DNA from: GMQP-bins7 sp963723695
GTDB taxonomy: Bacteria > Actinomycetota > Thermoleophilia > Gaiellales > Gaiellaceae
Direction of reading: 5' to 3'
Assembly: GCA_963723695.1 (NCBI GenBank)
Contig: CAVRRU010000010.1
Coordinates: forward strand, 1 to 64,000
Length of the DNA stretch: 64,000 nt
The position numbers and the translations under genes were made by a program. Positions 9,980-17,352 of this stretch are shown in pieces (within the stretch, counting starts at the first letter, position 1; every line of letters begins with the position of its first letter). Below the pieces are notes generated by a model. It did no database searches. It had not been told where the DNA came from and was given only the letters and a program-made list of their open reading frames with translations.

Positions 9980-10153
9980 TGCGCCTAAGAAGCACCCCGC
10001 CCCCTCTGCGGTAGCAGTCGAGTTTCTTCGCCGCTCGGGCGCGCGCTCCCAGTAGGGCTCGCTGAGAGGGCGTCTGTTGCCCCGTCTGTTGCCCCCGGAC
10101 ATACGAAACTGCCACGTCAGAGAGAGAAAGCAGCGATTTGCGGGCGCTTCGTG

Positions 10154-10174
10154 ATGGGCCGTGAAGGATTCGAA
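10154..10174 (-). repeat. 21-bp copy of the tRNA-Lys 3' end (candidate att site)
   Basis: Exact 21-base match to 10981-11001, the T-loop and acceptor end of the intact tRNA-Lys gene (minus strand TTCGAATCCTTCACGGCCCA plus the next base). Identity stops sharply on both sides. A tRNA 3' end duplicated 0.8 kb downstream of the intact tRNA in the same orientation is the classic mark of tyrosine-recombinase integration. Confidence 0.7.
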
Positions 10175-10203
10175 GCGCCCTGCAAATCGGCACCTTTTCG
10201 GCG

Positions 10204-10248
10204 TCGAGGTCTGCACCGAGGTCTGCACGCCGTCGCACGAATCGCACG
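10204..10248 (+). repeat. direct repeat flanking the cupin gene, left copy
   Basis: Contains two tandem AGGTCTGCACC-like words, then CGCACGAATCGCACG. The right copy (10879-10932) has the same order with a 9-base insertion. Translated, both give short tandem peptides (minus strand VQTSVQTS and VQTPVQT). I suspect decayed 3' ends of a recombinase gene, but this is not provable from so short a piece. Confidence 0.55.
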
Positions 10249-10333
10249 CCGACTCGAGGGCCGCCCGATGCCGCCAGGGTCGATGAGTCTCCGCTCGGAA
10301 GTATGATCCCCGGTTCGCGCCTAGGCTTGCAGC

Positions 10334-10801
10334 ATGAAGATCTTCAACCTCAACAGCGACCCGGAGTGGGATCGCACCGAGGACCGCGAGGGTTGGAAGA
10401 TCAAGGACGCTTGGGTCGGCTACCACGTCGGCGCCGAGCTGATCGGCGGGAGCATGTACGAGGTCGAGCCGGGCAACAAGCAGGGGCCGTTCCACACGCA
10501 CCACGCGAACGAGGAGTGGGTGATCGTCCTCCGCGGAGAGCCCACGCTTCGCACGCACCAGGGTGAGCAAGTGCTGCGCGTGGGGGACGTGGTCGCCTTC
10601 CCCCGCGGCAAGGAGGGCGCACACCAGATCCGCAACGACACGGACGCACCGATCCGCGTCCTCATGCTGTCGACCACAATCGCGCCGGACATCGTCGAGT
10701 ACCTCGACACCGGCAAGGTCGGCGCGCGCAGTATCGCGGGTGAGCGGATCATGTTCGCTCGCCCGGGGCCAGAGCTCGACTACTGGGAGGGAGAGGACTA
10801 A
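10334..10801 (+). CDS. cupin domain protein
   Basis: 155-residue soluble protein with a single cupin_2 barrel. Motif 1 is GPFHTHHANEEWVIVLRGE (residues 55-75), supplying the histidines and glutamate for a metal; motif 2 is GDVVAFPRGKEGAHQIRND (about 85-105). The ATG at 10334 follows AGGCTTGCAGC, a weak ribosome site. Such proteins may bind sugars or act as small isomerases or dioxygenases; the substrate is not readable here. The gene stands alone between two direct repeats and two copies of a tRNA 3' end, so it may be the cargo of an integrated cassette. Confidence 0.85.
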   Translation: MKIFNLNSDPEWDRTEDREGWKIKDAWVGYHVGAELIGGSMYEVEPGNKQGPFHTHHANEEWVIVLRGEPTLRTHQGEQVLRVGDVVAFPRGKEGAHQIRNDTDAPIRVLMLSTTIAPDIVEYLDTGKVGARSIAGERIMFARPGPELDYWEGED

Positions 10802-10878
10802 GTCCGCGGCGTGTGACGCTCGAGGAGCTCCGCGGCGACGGTCTCGAGCGTGCGCGGCACGCCTCGGATCATTCCACC

Positions 10879-10932
10879 TCAAGGTCTGCACCGGGGTCTG
10901 CACGGGACCGCACACCGAGCACGAATCGCACG
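10879..10932 (+). repeat. direct repeat flanking the cupin gene, right copy
   Basis: Partner of 10204-10248, same orientation, with AAGGTCTGCACC, GGGGTCTGCAC and CACGAATCGCACG in order. It lies 50 bases from the tRNA-Lys 3' end, as the left copy lies 30 bases from the displaced 3' fragment. The two ends of the cupin segment are therefore organised alike. Confidence 0.55.
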
Positions 10933-10981
10933 TCTCGCATGGCTCTGTTGAGCCAAATCCGCATGACGCCTACGTGCCGAA

Positions 10982-11054
10982 TGGGCCGTGAAGGATTCGA
11001 ACCTTCGACCTTGGGATTAAGAGTCCCCTGCTCTACCAACTGAGCTAACGGCCC
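10982..11054 (-). tRNA. tRNA-Lys (anticodon CTT)
   Basis: Full cloverleaf on the minus strand: acceptor GGGCCGT / ACGGCCC, D arm GCTC-AGTTGGTA-GAGC, anticodon loop CTCTTAA (anticodon CTT, lysine codon AAG), variable AGGTC, T arm GAAGG-TTCGAAT-CCTTC, discriminator A. CCA is not encoded. The top pair of the anticodon stem is a G-A mismatch. Its 3' 21 bases recur at 10154, marking it as a likely integration target. Confidence 0.97.
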
Positions 11055-11425
11055 GCGAGCGCGAAAGTTTAGCCGCGGGTCGTGCATCCTCTACCAATGG
11101 AGCCAAAGACCCCGGTGGCGTGGCGTAGGCGGCATCGGGCGGCGGAGCTCCTGTTGCAGACCGGCGACTCGAGGAGGGCAGCGGCGGCTCGTCGTCCACG
11201 ATCAGCAGGTGCTCGCGTACTCCTCCACGTGCCTCGACCGAAAGCAGAAGAGCCGAGGCCTTGGCGAGCGACGGCCACAGCTCAGGGTCTCGGTAGCCCC
11301 ACATGACCAGTGCCGCAGTCGCCACAGGTTTCCTTTCGTCGCTCTCTATGAAGCCGCGCATGCTCATTTCGTGCGCGCCGAATCCCCGAATCACTCGTTC
11401 GAGGCGACCGGGAATTCGAGGAGAA
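11055..11425. other. intergenic region upstream of tRNA-Lys
   Basis: 371 bases. A minus-strand open frame (from about 11394, MRGFIESDERKPVATAALVMWGYRDPELWPSL...) runs through into the tRNA gene. It has no recognisable domain and ends inside the tRNA, so I do not call it. The tRNA promoter should lie at the left end. Confidence 0.45.
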
Positions 11426-12526
11426 CTAGGGCCGGAGCCCGGTGCAGCCGCGAAGTGAGCGCCACGACGCGACCGCCGACCTGCGTTCCGCGCCCGTCAG
11501 CGGGCGTGGCGTCCCGTCCACGATGCGTGCCGGCTCCCAGCGATACCCGACGACACGCCGCCCGTCCATCGTCACGAGCAGAACGCCCGTCTGCGTCGAG
11601 AGCTCGCTCGTCCCGTACCAGACGAAGTTGCCGAGGCCGTAGCCGACGAGCGCCTTGCCCATCCGTCCCCCACCCTGGAGCCGGTGCGCGTGGCCGCCGA
11701 CGATGACGTCGGCACCGGCGGCGACCAGCTGCTTCGCGAGTCGCCGTTGATCCGGCGACGGGCACTCCTGGAGCTCGATCCCCCAGTGGAGGAAGACGAC
11801 GACGGTGTCAGAGGTGGCTCTCGCCTCGCGAACGGCGCGCACCAGCCTCGGCACGTCCTTGGCGGACGCGAGCCCCGGCTTGCCGGGCGCGGCAGTCCAG
11901 GCGGAGATGAGGTGATCGTCGAGAACCTGCGTCGCCCCGATCACCGCGATCCTGTGGCCCTTCAGCGTGGCTCGATACGGCCGGTACGCCTGCGCGTCGC
12001 TCAGGCCGATCCCGATCACCGGGAACCGGCTGCGCTTGGCGGCCGTGAGCGAGTCGCGAAGACCCTCCTCGCCGTAGTCCATGCCGTGGTTGTTCGCCAT
12101 CGACGCGACGTCCACGCCGCCCGCCGCGAGCGCGGCGAACGCACTCGACGGCGCCCGGAACACGAATTCCTTCGGCGCGGGCGCGCCGCCGCCCGTGACG
12201 GCCGTCTCGAGGTTGACCACGGCAAGGTCGGCACGCCGAAGGACCGGGCCGATCGAGGCGAGCACGACGCTCGGTCCGGCGCGGAGCTCCGCGCGGATGT
12301 TGTCCTCGAAGTGCACGTCTCCGCCGAAGGCGAGCACGACCGTCTTGCCGGCCGGGCGGGCCGCCTCTTGCGTTGCGGCGCGTGCCTCCGGCGCCGTGCG
12401 CCCGCTGCCGTCGACGACCGCGCCGACGAGGATGCCGACGGTCAGAGCGAGACCGATGAGGGCGACTGTGAGCTTTGCGATTCGCGGCACGAGCGAGAGT
12501 GGCGGAGGCTGTGGGTTGCGCTCCAC
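11426..12526 (-). CDS. CapA-family exported metallophosphatase-like protein
   Basis: 366 residues. The GTG at 12526 gives an N-terminal membrane anchor (residues 14-38, VPRIAKLTVALIGLALTVGILVGAVV). The CapA/PgsA fold follows: LAFGGDVHFEDNIRAEL, DLAVVNLETAVT, SMANNHGMDYGEEGL, IGIGLSDAQAYRPY, VVVFLHWGIE and VGGHAHRLQG, all family metal-site signatures. The family includes a poly-gamma-glutamate synthesis subunit, but no capsule genes are nearby, so the role may be envelope-related and different. It is divergent from coxB with only 32 bases between starts, so both promoters must overlap. Confidence 0.88.
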   Translation of the reverse strand: MERNPQPPPLSLVPRIAKLTVALIGLALTVGILVGAVVDGSGRTAPEARAATQEAARPAGKTVVLAFGGDVHFEDNIRAELRAGPSVVLASIGPVLRRADLAVVNLETAVTGGGAPAPKEFVFRAPSSAFAALAAGGVDVASMANNHGMDYGEEGLRDSLTAAKRSRFPVIGIGLSDAQAYRPYRATLKGHRIAVIGATQVLDDHLISAWTAAPGKPGLASAKDVPRLVRAVREARATSDTVVVFLHWGIELQECPSPDQRRLAKQLVAAGADVIVGGHAHRLQGGGRMGKALVGYGLGNFVWYGTSELSTQTGVLLVTMDGRRVVGYRWEPARIVDGTPRPLTGAERRSAVASWRSLRGCTGLRP

Positions 12527-12558
12527 GATAGCCAGCGGTTGAAGTAGGCTCGGAGCCG

Positions 12559-13263
12559 GTGCGCAAGGGGATCGTGCAGCTGGTCGCGATCGGCATCGTG
12601 ATCGCCATCGGCGTCACGCTGGTCGCCGTTCTCTTGCAATGGCTGCCGACCTCAGCGAGCGAGGAGTTCGACCGGATCCAGGACATCTACTGGTTCGCAA
12701 CCGTGATGTCGATCGTCATCTTCGCGCTGGTCGCGGCCGTGGTCGTCTACTCCGTGTGGAAGTGGCGAGTACCGCCCGACGACGACGCCGAGGGCCCGCC
12801 GATACACGGCCACACCGGCCTCGAGATCGTGTGGACGGCTGTACCCGCGATCCTCGTCATCGCACTCGGCATCGTCAGTGCGTTCGTCCTGTCCGAGAAC
12901 GGGGAGGCACGAGACGATGCGCTTCAGGTCAAAGCCATCGGGCAGCAGTTCGCATGGAAGTTCGAGTATCCGGAGCACGGAGAGTTCTCCTCGGGCGAGC
13001 TCGTTCTTCCCGTGGGCCGGCAAGCGCACTTCACCATGGAGGCAGTTGACGTTCTCCACTCGTTCTGGGTGCCGAACTTCGGCCAGAAGATGGATGCCGT
13101 TCCCGGCATCGAGACGGAGATCAACGTGACTCCGACGCGCGTCGGCGAGTATGAGGTCGTCTGCGCCGAGCTCTGCGGTTTCGGGCACGCGACCATGCGC
13201 GCGAAGGCGCGCGTGGTGTCCCAGGCCGAGTTCGACCAGTGGATCGAGGAGCAGCAGGCGTGA
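12559..13263 (+). CDS. coxB: cytochrome c oxidase subunit II
   Basis: 234 residues. It carries the CuA electron-entry site of a proton-pumping haem-copper oxidase. Two N-terminal membrane helices (residues 5-27 and 45-70) are followed by a cupredoxin domain with DVLHSFWVPNFGQKMD and the CuA loop CAELCGFGHATM (C-x3-C-x3-H-x2-M). No haem c domain is attached, so an external cytochrome is needed; the diheme lipoprotein at 17348-18035 is a candidate. GTG start at 12559; the stop overlaps the coxA GTG by four bases. Confidence 0.95.
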   Translation: MRKGIVQLVAIGIVIAIGVTLVAVLLQWLPTSASEEFDRIQDIYWFATVMSIVIFALVAAVVVYSVWKWRVPPDDDAEGPPIHGHTGLEIVWTAVPAILVIALGIVSAFVLSENGEARDDALQVKAIGQQFAWKFEYPEHGEFSSGELVLPVGRQAHFTMEAVDVLHSFWVPNFGQKMDAVPGIETEINVTPTRVGEYEVVCAELCGFGHATMRAKARVVSQAEFDQWIEEQQA

Positions 13264-15212
13264 CCGCGACGCATCCGGAGCACGACGTCCAGCAGTACCC
13301 GGCGCACTTCGAGCCGCCGCACGGCTCGACGTGGCGCTTGATCTTCGGGCCTGGTCTCGTGCGCGGGGCGTGGATGGCCGCCCTCGGCTTCGTCCTCGGA
13401 ATGCTCCTCGTGATCGTCCTGCGCGCCTGGTGGGGCTGGGACCCGCTCTGGAACACCGAGGTGATCCTCGTCGTCGGTGGGATGGTCCTGGCGCCCATCG
13501 GCTTCCTCGCAGGGATCGGCTCCTTCGACTACTGGCTCTACTACATCTCGGGCCGTCCGACCCTGCCCGAGGACCACTCGGGGCACGGCGCCCGTACGTG
13601 GAAGGACTACTTCCGCGTCAACACCGATCACAAGGTGATCGGGATCCAGTACCTGGTCACGACGTTCGTGTTCTTCACGATCGGCGGGCTCATGGCGATG
13701 TTCTTCCGCGCCGAGCTTGCTCAGCCGGGGCTCCAGTTCGTCGACTCGCAGACGTTCAACGGCCTCGTCTCGGTGCACGCGACGCTGATGATCTTCCTTT
13801 TCATCATCCCCGCGTTCGCCGGGCTCGCGAACTTCGCCGTCCCGCTGATGCTGGGCGCGCCCGACATGGCGTTCCCGAGGCTGAACGCGCTCTCGTTCTG
13901 GCTGCTGCCCATCGCCGGCCTCATGTTCGTCGCGAGCTTCCTCGCCCCCGGCGGGGCGTTCGGCGCGGGCTGGACCGGCTACGCGCCGCTGGCCGAGGGA
14001 CAGCCGCTCGGCCAGACGTTCTTCAACATGGGCGTCCAGTGGGCGGGCGCGTCGAGCATCATGACGGCGCTCAACTTCCTCGTGACGATCATCACGATGC
14101 GCGCGCCGGGCATGACGTTCTGGCGCATGCCGCTCCTCGTCTGGGCGAACTTCACGACCTCACTGCTCGTCGTCCTGGCGACGCCGTTCATCGCCGGCTC
14201 GCAGTTCTTCGTGCTGTTCGACCGGATCATGCACACGAGCTTCTTCATACCCGAGGGCGGCGGCTACGTGCTCGGCTACCAGCACATCTTCTGGTTCTAC
14301 AGCCACCCGGCCGTGTACATCATGATGCTGCCCGGCTTCGGGATCGTCTCCGAGGTCATCTCGTCGATGTCGCGGAAGCCGATCTTCGGCTACCGGCTGA
14401 TGGCGCTCTCGCTCATCGGGATTCTCGTCCTCGGCTTCTCCGTGTGGGCGCACCACATGTTCGTCGCGGGCATGGCCGACTGGCTGCGCGTCCCGATGAT
14501 GATCACGACGCTCCTCATTGCGATCCCGACCGGAATCAAGGTGTTCTCGTGGATTGCGACGCTCTGGCGCGGACGCATTCACCTCACGACGCCGATGCTG
14601 TTCGCCCTCGGCTTCGTGACGATGTTCGTCATCGGCGGCCTCTCCGGCATCTACCTCGGGTCGGTGCCGATCGACATCGCCGCCTCCGACACGTACTTCA
14701 TCGTCGCCCACATCCACTACGTCCTCTTCGGCGGCTCCGTGTTCACGATCTACGCGGGCGTCTACTACTGGTTCCCGAAGATGACCGGGCGCATGTACGA
14801 CGAGCGGCTCGGCAAGTGGCACTTCTGGCTCACCTTCCTGAGCTTCAACGCGACCTTCTTCCCGATGCACTACGTCGGCCTACGCGGAATGCCGCGCCGC
14901 GTCTTCGACTACGACGAGGCGTTCGGCAACCTCAACCTGTTCATCTCGATCGCGTCCTTCGTGCTGGGGGCTTCGTTCGTCCTCTTCGTCTACAACATGA
15001 TCACGAGCTGGACGCGCGGAGCGATTGCGGACGCAAACCCCTGGCAGGCGCGCACCCTCGAGTGGCAGGTCTCGTCGCCGCCGCCGATCTTCAACTTCGA
15101 CGAGATCCCGCAGGTCGTCGGCGGACCGTACGAGTACGGCGTGCCCGGCGCGAGGCACGCGGTGCTGAGCCCCGCCAAGGAGGCCAAGGAAGCCGAGGAG
15201 GTGCACGCCTGA
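13260..15212 (+). CDS. coxA: cytochrome c oxidase subunit I, type A2
   Basis: 650 residues. Catalytic subunit carrying haem a, haem a3 and CuB. The GTG at 13260 overlaps the coxB stop. An N-terminal extension with two helices (about residues 30-100) precedes the core (FRVNTDHKVIGIQYLV). The CuB/tyrosine helix reads YSHPAVY (Y347, H349) instead of GHPEVY; the YSHP motif marks the A2 subclass, where tyrosine-serine replaces the D-channel glutamate. CuB histidines are in WAHHMF (H398, H399) and the haem ligands in FIVAHIHYVLFGG (H484, H486). The frame is intact. Translationally coupled on both sides. Confidence 0.96.
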   Translation: MTATHPEHDVQQYPAHFEPPHGSTWRLIFGPGLVRGAWMAALGFVLGMLLVIVLRAWWGWDPLWNTEVILVVGGMVLAPIGFLAGIGSFDYWLYYISGRPTLPEDHSGHGARTWKDYFRVNTDHKVIGIQYLVTTFVFFTIGGLMAMFFRAELAQPGLQFVDSQTFNGLVSVHATLMIFLFIIPAFAGLANFAVPLMLGAPDMAFPRLNALSFWLLPIAGLMFVASFLAPGGAFGAGWTGYAPLAEGQPLGQTFFNMGVQWAGASSIMTALNFLVTIITMRAPGMTFWRMPLLVWANFTTSLLVVLATPFIAGSQFFVLFDRIMHTSFFIPEGGGYVLGYQHIFWFYSHPAVYIMMLPGFGIVSEVISSMSRKPIFGYRLMALSLIGILVLGFSVWAHHMFVAGMADWLRVPMMITTLLIAIPTGIKVFSWIATLWRGRIHLTTPMLFALGFVTMFVIGGLSGIYLGSVPIDIAASDTYFIVAHIHYVLFGGSVFTIYAGVYYWFPKMTGRMYDERLGKWHFWLTFLSFNATFFPMHYVGLRGMPRRVFDYDEAFGNLNLFISIASFVLGASFVLFVYNMITSWTRGAIADANPWQARTLEWQVSSPPPIFNFDEIPQVVGGPYEYGVPGARHAVLSPAKEAKEAEEVHA

Positions 15213-16042
15213 TGGCGGCGACCTCCGTTCTCATCGTCGCGAACGAGACGCTCGTCGGGGACGAGCTCGTCGAAGCGCTTCGACGGCGTGCCGAGCGAGG
15301 TCCGATCCGCGTCACCGTCGTCGCGCCGATCACACAACCGCGCGAGGGGTACGTTGTCTACCGAGACTCGCGGCGGGCTGCAGCGAGCCGCCGGCTCAAC
15401 CGCGTGCTCGGCGTGCTCCGCGGGGCCGGCATCCCGGCGCACGGAGAGGTGTTCGACGACGAGCCGCTCGCCGCCGTCAAGGACGTGCTCTCCTACGAGG
15501 AGCTCGACGAAATCGTCGTCAGCACGCATCCAGAGGTGAAGTCGGGCTGGCTGCGGAAGAATCTCGTCGAGGAGATTCGCAAGGTTGCCGGAGACCGCCC
15601 GGTGGAGCACATCGTGTCCGACGTCACCGGCCGTGCCGGCGCGAACGTCCTCGTGGTCGCGAACGAGACCGTGCTCGGCGAGCCTCTCCTCGATCAGATC
15701 AGAGATCGTGCACGGGAAGGCACTGCAAGCTTTCTCATCGTCTGCCCGCAGAGCGATCCGTCTCGCGGTGAGCATCCGGAGGCCGAGCGGCGGCTGCGGA
15801 AGGCGCTCTCGATCCTGCGCTCCGAAGGCATCGACGCACACGGCCAGATCGCCCATCCCGACCCGTTCGTCGCGGCCGTCGAGGCGATCGAGGACGACCG
15901 CACCGACGAGATCATCGTCTCGACGTTCCCTGGCGAGCGCTCCGGCTGGCTGCGCAGAGATCTCGTCGGCCGGCTTCGCTCGGAGAGCGGGCTGCCAGTT
16001 CAGCACGTCGTCGTCGAGGAGCTCGTGGAGGCGGGCGTATGA
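15212..16042 (+). CDS. tandem USP-like Rossmann-fold protein in the cox operon
   Basis: 276 residues, soluble. It consists of two homologous halves (about 4-130 and 140-270), each with VLIVANET / VLVVANET, a second strand TVVAP / LIVCPQ, G-I-(P/D)-AHG-(E/Q), DEI(V/I)(V/I)ST and SGWLR(K/R)(N/D)LV. The alternating strand-helix order and length resemble universal stress proteins, but the GxxG-9x-G(S/T) nucleotide motif is absent, so the ligand is uncertain. ATG at 15212 overlaps the coxA stop (TGATG), and its own stop overlaps coxC (ATGA). It is therefore co-translated with the oxidase. The same domain recurs at 16669-17310. Function unknown; oxidase assembly or sensing is a guess. Confidence 0.85.
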   Translation: MAATSVLIVANETLVGDELVEALRRRAERGPIRVTVVAPITQPREGYVVYRDSRRAAASRRLNRVLGVLRGAGIPAHGEVFDDEPLAAVKDVLSYEELDEIVVSTHPEVKSGWLRKNLVEEIRKVAGDRPVEHIVSDVTGRAGANVLVVANETVLGEPLLDQIRDRAREGTASFLIVCPQSDPSRGEHPEAERRLRKALSILRSEGIDAHGQIAHPDPFVAAVEAIEDDRTDEIIVSTFPGERSGWLRRDLVGRLRSESGLPVQHVVVEELVEAGV

Positions 16043-16659
16043 CCTCACACGTCGAGGCACTGCACGGGCACGACGAGCATCACGGCCCACCGCTCGCGAA
16101 CCAGAGCTCCCGCGTCGATGCGAGGACCCTCGGAATGCTCCTGTTCATCGGCTCGGAGATCATGCTCTTCGGGTCGTTCTTCGCCGCCTACTTCTTCGTC
16201 CGCGTCGTCAATCCGAGCGCGCCCGACCACTGGCCGCCGGAGCCGTACCACTTCCCCGTATTCGTCGCCGGCGTCAACACGGCGATCCTCGTGACCTCGA
16301 GCTTCACGATGCACTGGGCGTTGCAGTCGATCAAGCGCGGGGAGCGGAAGGGATTCCTGGCGGGCATGGTGCTCACGTTCCTCATGGGCCTCGCGTTCCT
16401 GCTCACGCAGGTCGTCGAGTATCTGAACGTCGGCTTCAACACGGGCGACGGGGCCTTCGCGTCCGTCTTCTTCGGCCTTACGGGGCTTCACGGCGCCCAC
16501 GTCGCCGTCGGGCTCAGCCTGCTCCTCGTCGTGATCATTCGCGGCTTCCGCGGCCACTACTCACCGGAGCACCACCACGGCGTGGAGCTGCCCGGCATCT
16601 ATTGGCACTTCGTCGACGTCATGTGGATCGTCGTGTACTCGGCGGTCTACCTGATCTGA
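16039..16659 (+). CDS. coxC: cytochrome c oxidase subunit III
   Basis: 206 residues with about five membrane helices, matching the short bacterial form of subunit III. Recognisable segments are LGMLLFIGSEIMLFGSFFAAY (with the conserved SE), ITSS-like VTSSFTMHWAL, LTQVVEYLN and GLHGAHVAVGL, ending HFVDVMWIVVYSAVYLI, the typical WYWHFVDVVW-type terminus. It stabilises subunit I and the proton uptake route. ATGA overlap with the preceding gene. Confidence 0.95.
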   Translation: MTSHVEALHGHDEHHGPPLANQSSRVDARTLGMLLFIGSEIMLFGSFFAAYFFVRVVNPSAPDHWPPEPYHFPVFVAGVNTAILVTSSFTMHWALQSIKRGERKGFLAGMVLTFLMGLAFLLTQVVEYLNVGFNTGDGAFASVFFGLTGLHGAHVAVGLSLLLVVIIRGFRGHYSPEHHHGVELPGIYWHFVDVMWIVVYSAVYLI

Positions 16660-16668
16660 GGAGGACGG

Positions 16669-17310
16669 ATGGAGAGCCCATTCCGGAGTGAGGCTGCGGC
16701 TTTCCGCTTTCTGCTGATGACGATCGGCGCGTTTGCGCTGATCGTGCTCGCGTCGTTTGTGTCCAACGTGCTCGGGTTCCTCACCTTCCTCGGGCTCTCG
16801 GCCGTGGCGGTGGTGCTCTACCTCCGACAGCGCGGGCCTGCGCCGGAGCGGACGCGCGTCGAGCCTCGCGGAGGGCCCGATGAGCGGCGCGTGCTCGTCG
16901 TCGCGAACGAGACGGTCGAGGGCGAGGAGCTCCTCTCGACGATCAGCACCCTCGCGCTGACCCAGAAGACGCAGTTCCAAGTGGTGTGTCCCGCTCTGAA
17001 CTCGCGGCTCAAGACCTACACCTCGGACGAGGATCCTGCACGCGAGGCCGCGCAGCAGCGGCTCGACGATACGCTCGCGCGGCTTGCGAGTGTGGGGATC
17101 GACGCGCACGGCGAGGTCGGAGACGGCGATCCGCTCGTTGCCATCGACGACGCCGTGAGAACCTTCGGTCCGAGTGAGATCGTCATCTCGACGCACCCTC
17201 CGGGCCGGTCGAACTGGCTCGAACGAGGCGTCGTCGAGTCTGTGCGCTCCCGCTACGACGTGCCGGTAACGCACGTCGTCGTCGATCTCGAGGCTCAGCA
17301 GCGATCGTAG
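16669..17310 (+). CDS. membrane-anchored USP-like domain protein
   Basis: 213 residues. Two hydrophobic segments (about 14-35 and 37-52) lead into a cytoplasmic domain (about 70-205) clearly related to the halves of the 15212-16042 protein: RVLVVANETVEGEELL, FQVVCPA, GIDAHGEVGDGDPL, SEIVISTHPPGRSNWLERGVVESV. The ATG at 16669 has a good ribosome site (GAGGAGG) nine bases after coxC. It may act at the membrane near the oxidase. Its stop codon lies inside the left arm of a hairpin shared with the convergent cytochrome gene. Function unknown. Confidence 0.85.
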   Translation: MESPFRSEAAAFRFLLMTIGAFALIVLASFVSNVLGFLTFLGLSAVAVVLYLRQRGPAPERTRVEPRGGPDERRVLVVANETVEGEELLSTISTLALTQKTQFQVVCPALNSRLKTYTSDEDPAREAAQQRLDDTLARLASVGIDAHGEVGDGDPLVAIDDAVRTFGPSEIVISTHPPGRSNWLERGVVESVRSRYDVPVTHVVVDLEAQQRS

Positions 17311-17352
17311 GGGCGTCGCTTGCCTCGCCTGGGCGCGAGCCTCTCCCCTACG
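17306..17352. terminator. bidirectional hairpin between convergent genes
   Basis: Inverted repeat CGTAGGGG (17306-17313) and CCCCTACG (17345-17352). Each arm contains the stop codon of one of the two convergent genes (TAG at 17308 on plus, TAG at 17350 on minus). There is no T-run, so if it terminates it is not a classic intrinsic terminator. Confidence 0.5.

Larger units (their letters stand above)
9485..10333. other. intergenic region with gene remnants and repeats
   Basis: 849 bases with no intact gene. It holds a VOC-like C-terminal remnant (9690-9767), interspersed repeat copy C (9941-9979), tandem GTCTGTTGCCCC-like words at 10070-10099, a 21-base copy of the tRNA-Lys 3' end (10154-10174) and the left copy of a longer direct repeat (10204-10248). 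The mix of scars suggests repeated insertion and deletion. Confidence 0.5.

Noticed and set aside
9860..10915. 351-residue minus-strand open frame across the cupin gene
   Set aside because: Antisense to the cupin over half its length, arginine/proline-rich, and joins unrelated repeats.
5566..11001. One large integrative element spanning 5.7-11 kb between the two tRNA-Lys remnants
   Set aside because: The half tRNA at 5660 and the intact tRNA at 10982 differ in T arm and acceptor, and no integrase or other element genes lie between; two separate events are more likely.
10813..11043. Plus-strand frame ending GREGFEPSTLGLRVPCSTN
   Set aside because: This is the well-known spurious translation across a tRNA gene on the other strand.
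11017..11394. 125-residue minus-strand frame ending in the tRNA-Lys gene
   Set aside because: No domain, and its 3' part is the tRNA itself; the LLIVDDEPPLP stretch looks like a response-regulator start only by chance.
13151..15211. Very long plus-strand frame leading into the USP-like gene
   Set aside because: It is the out-of-register shadow of coxA; only the part from 15212 is coding.
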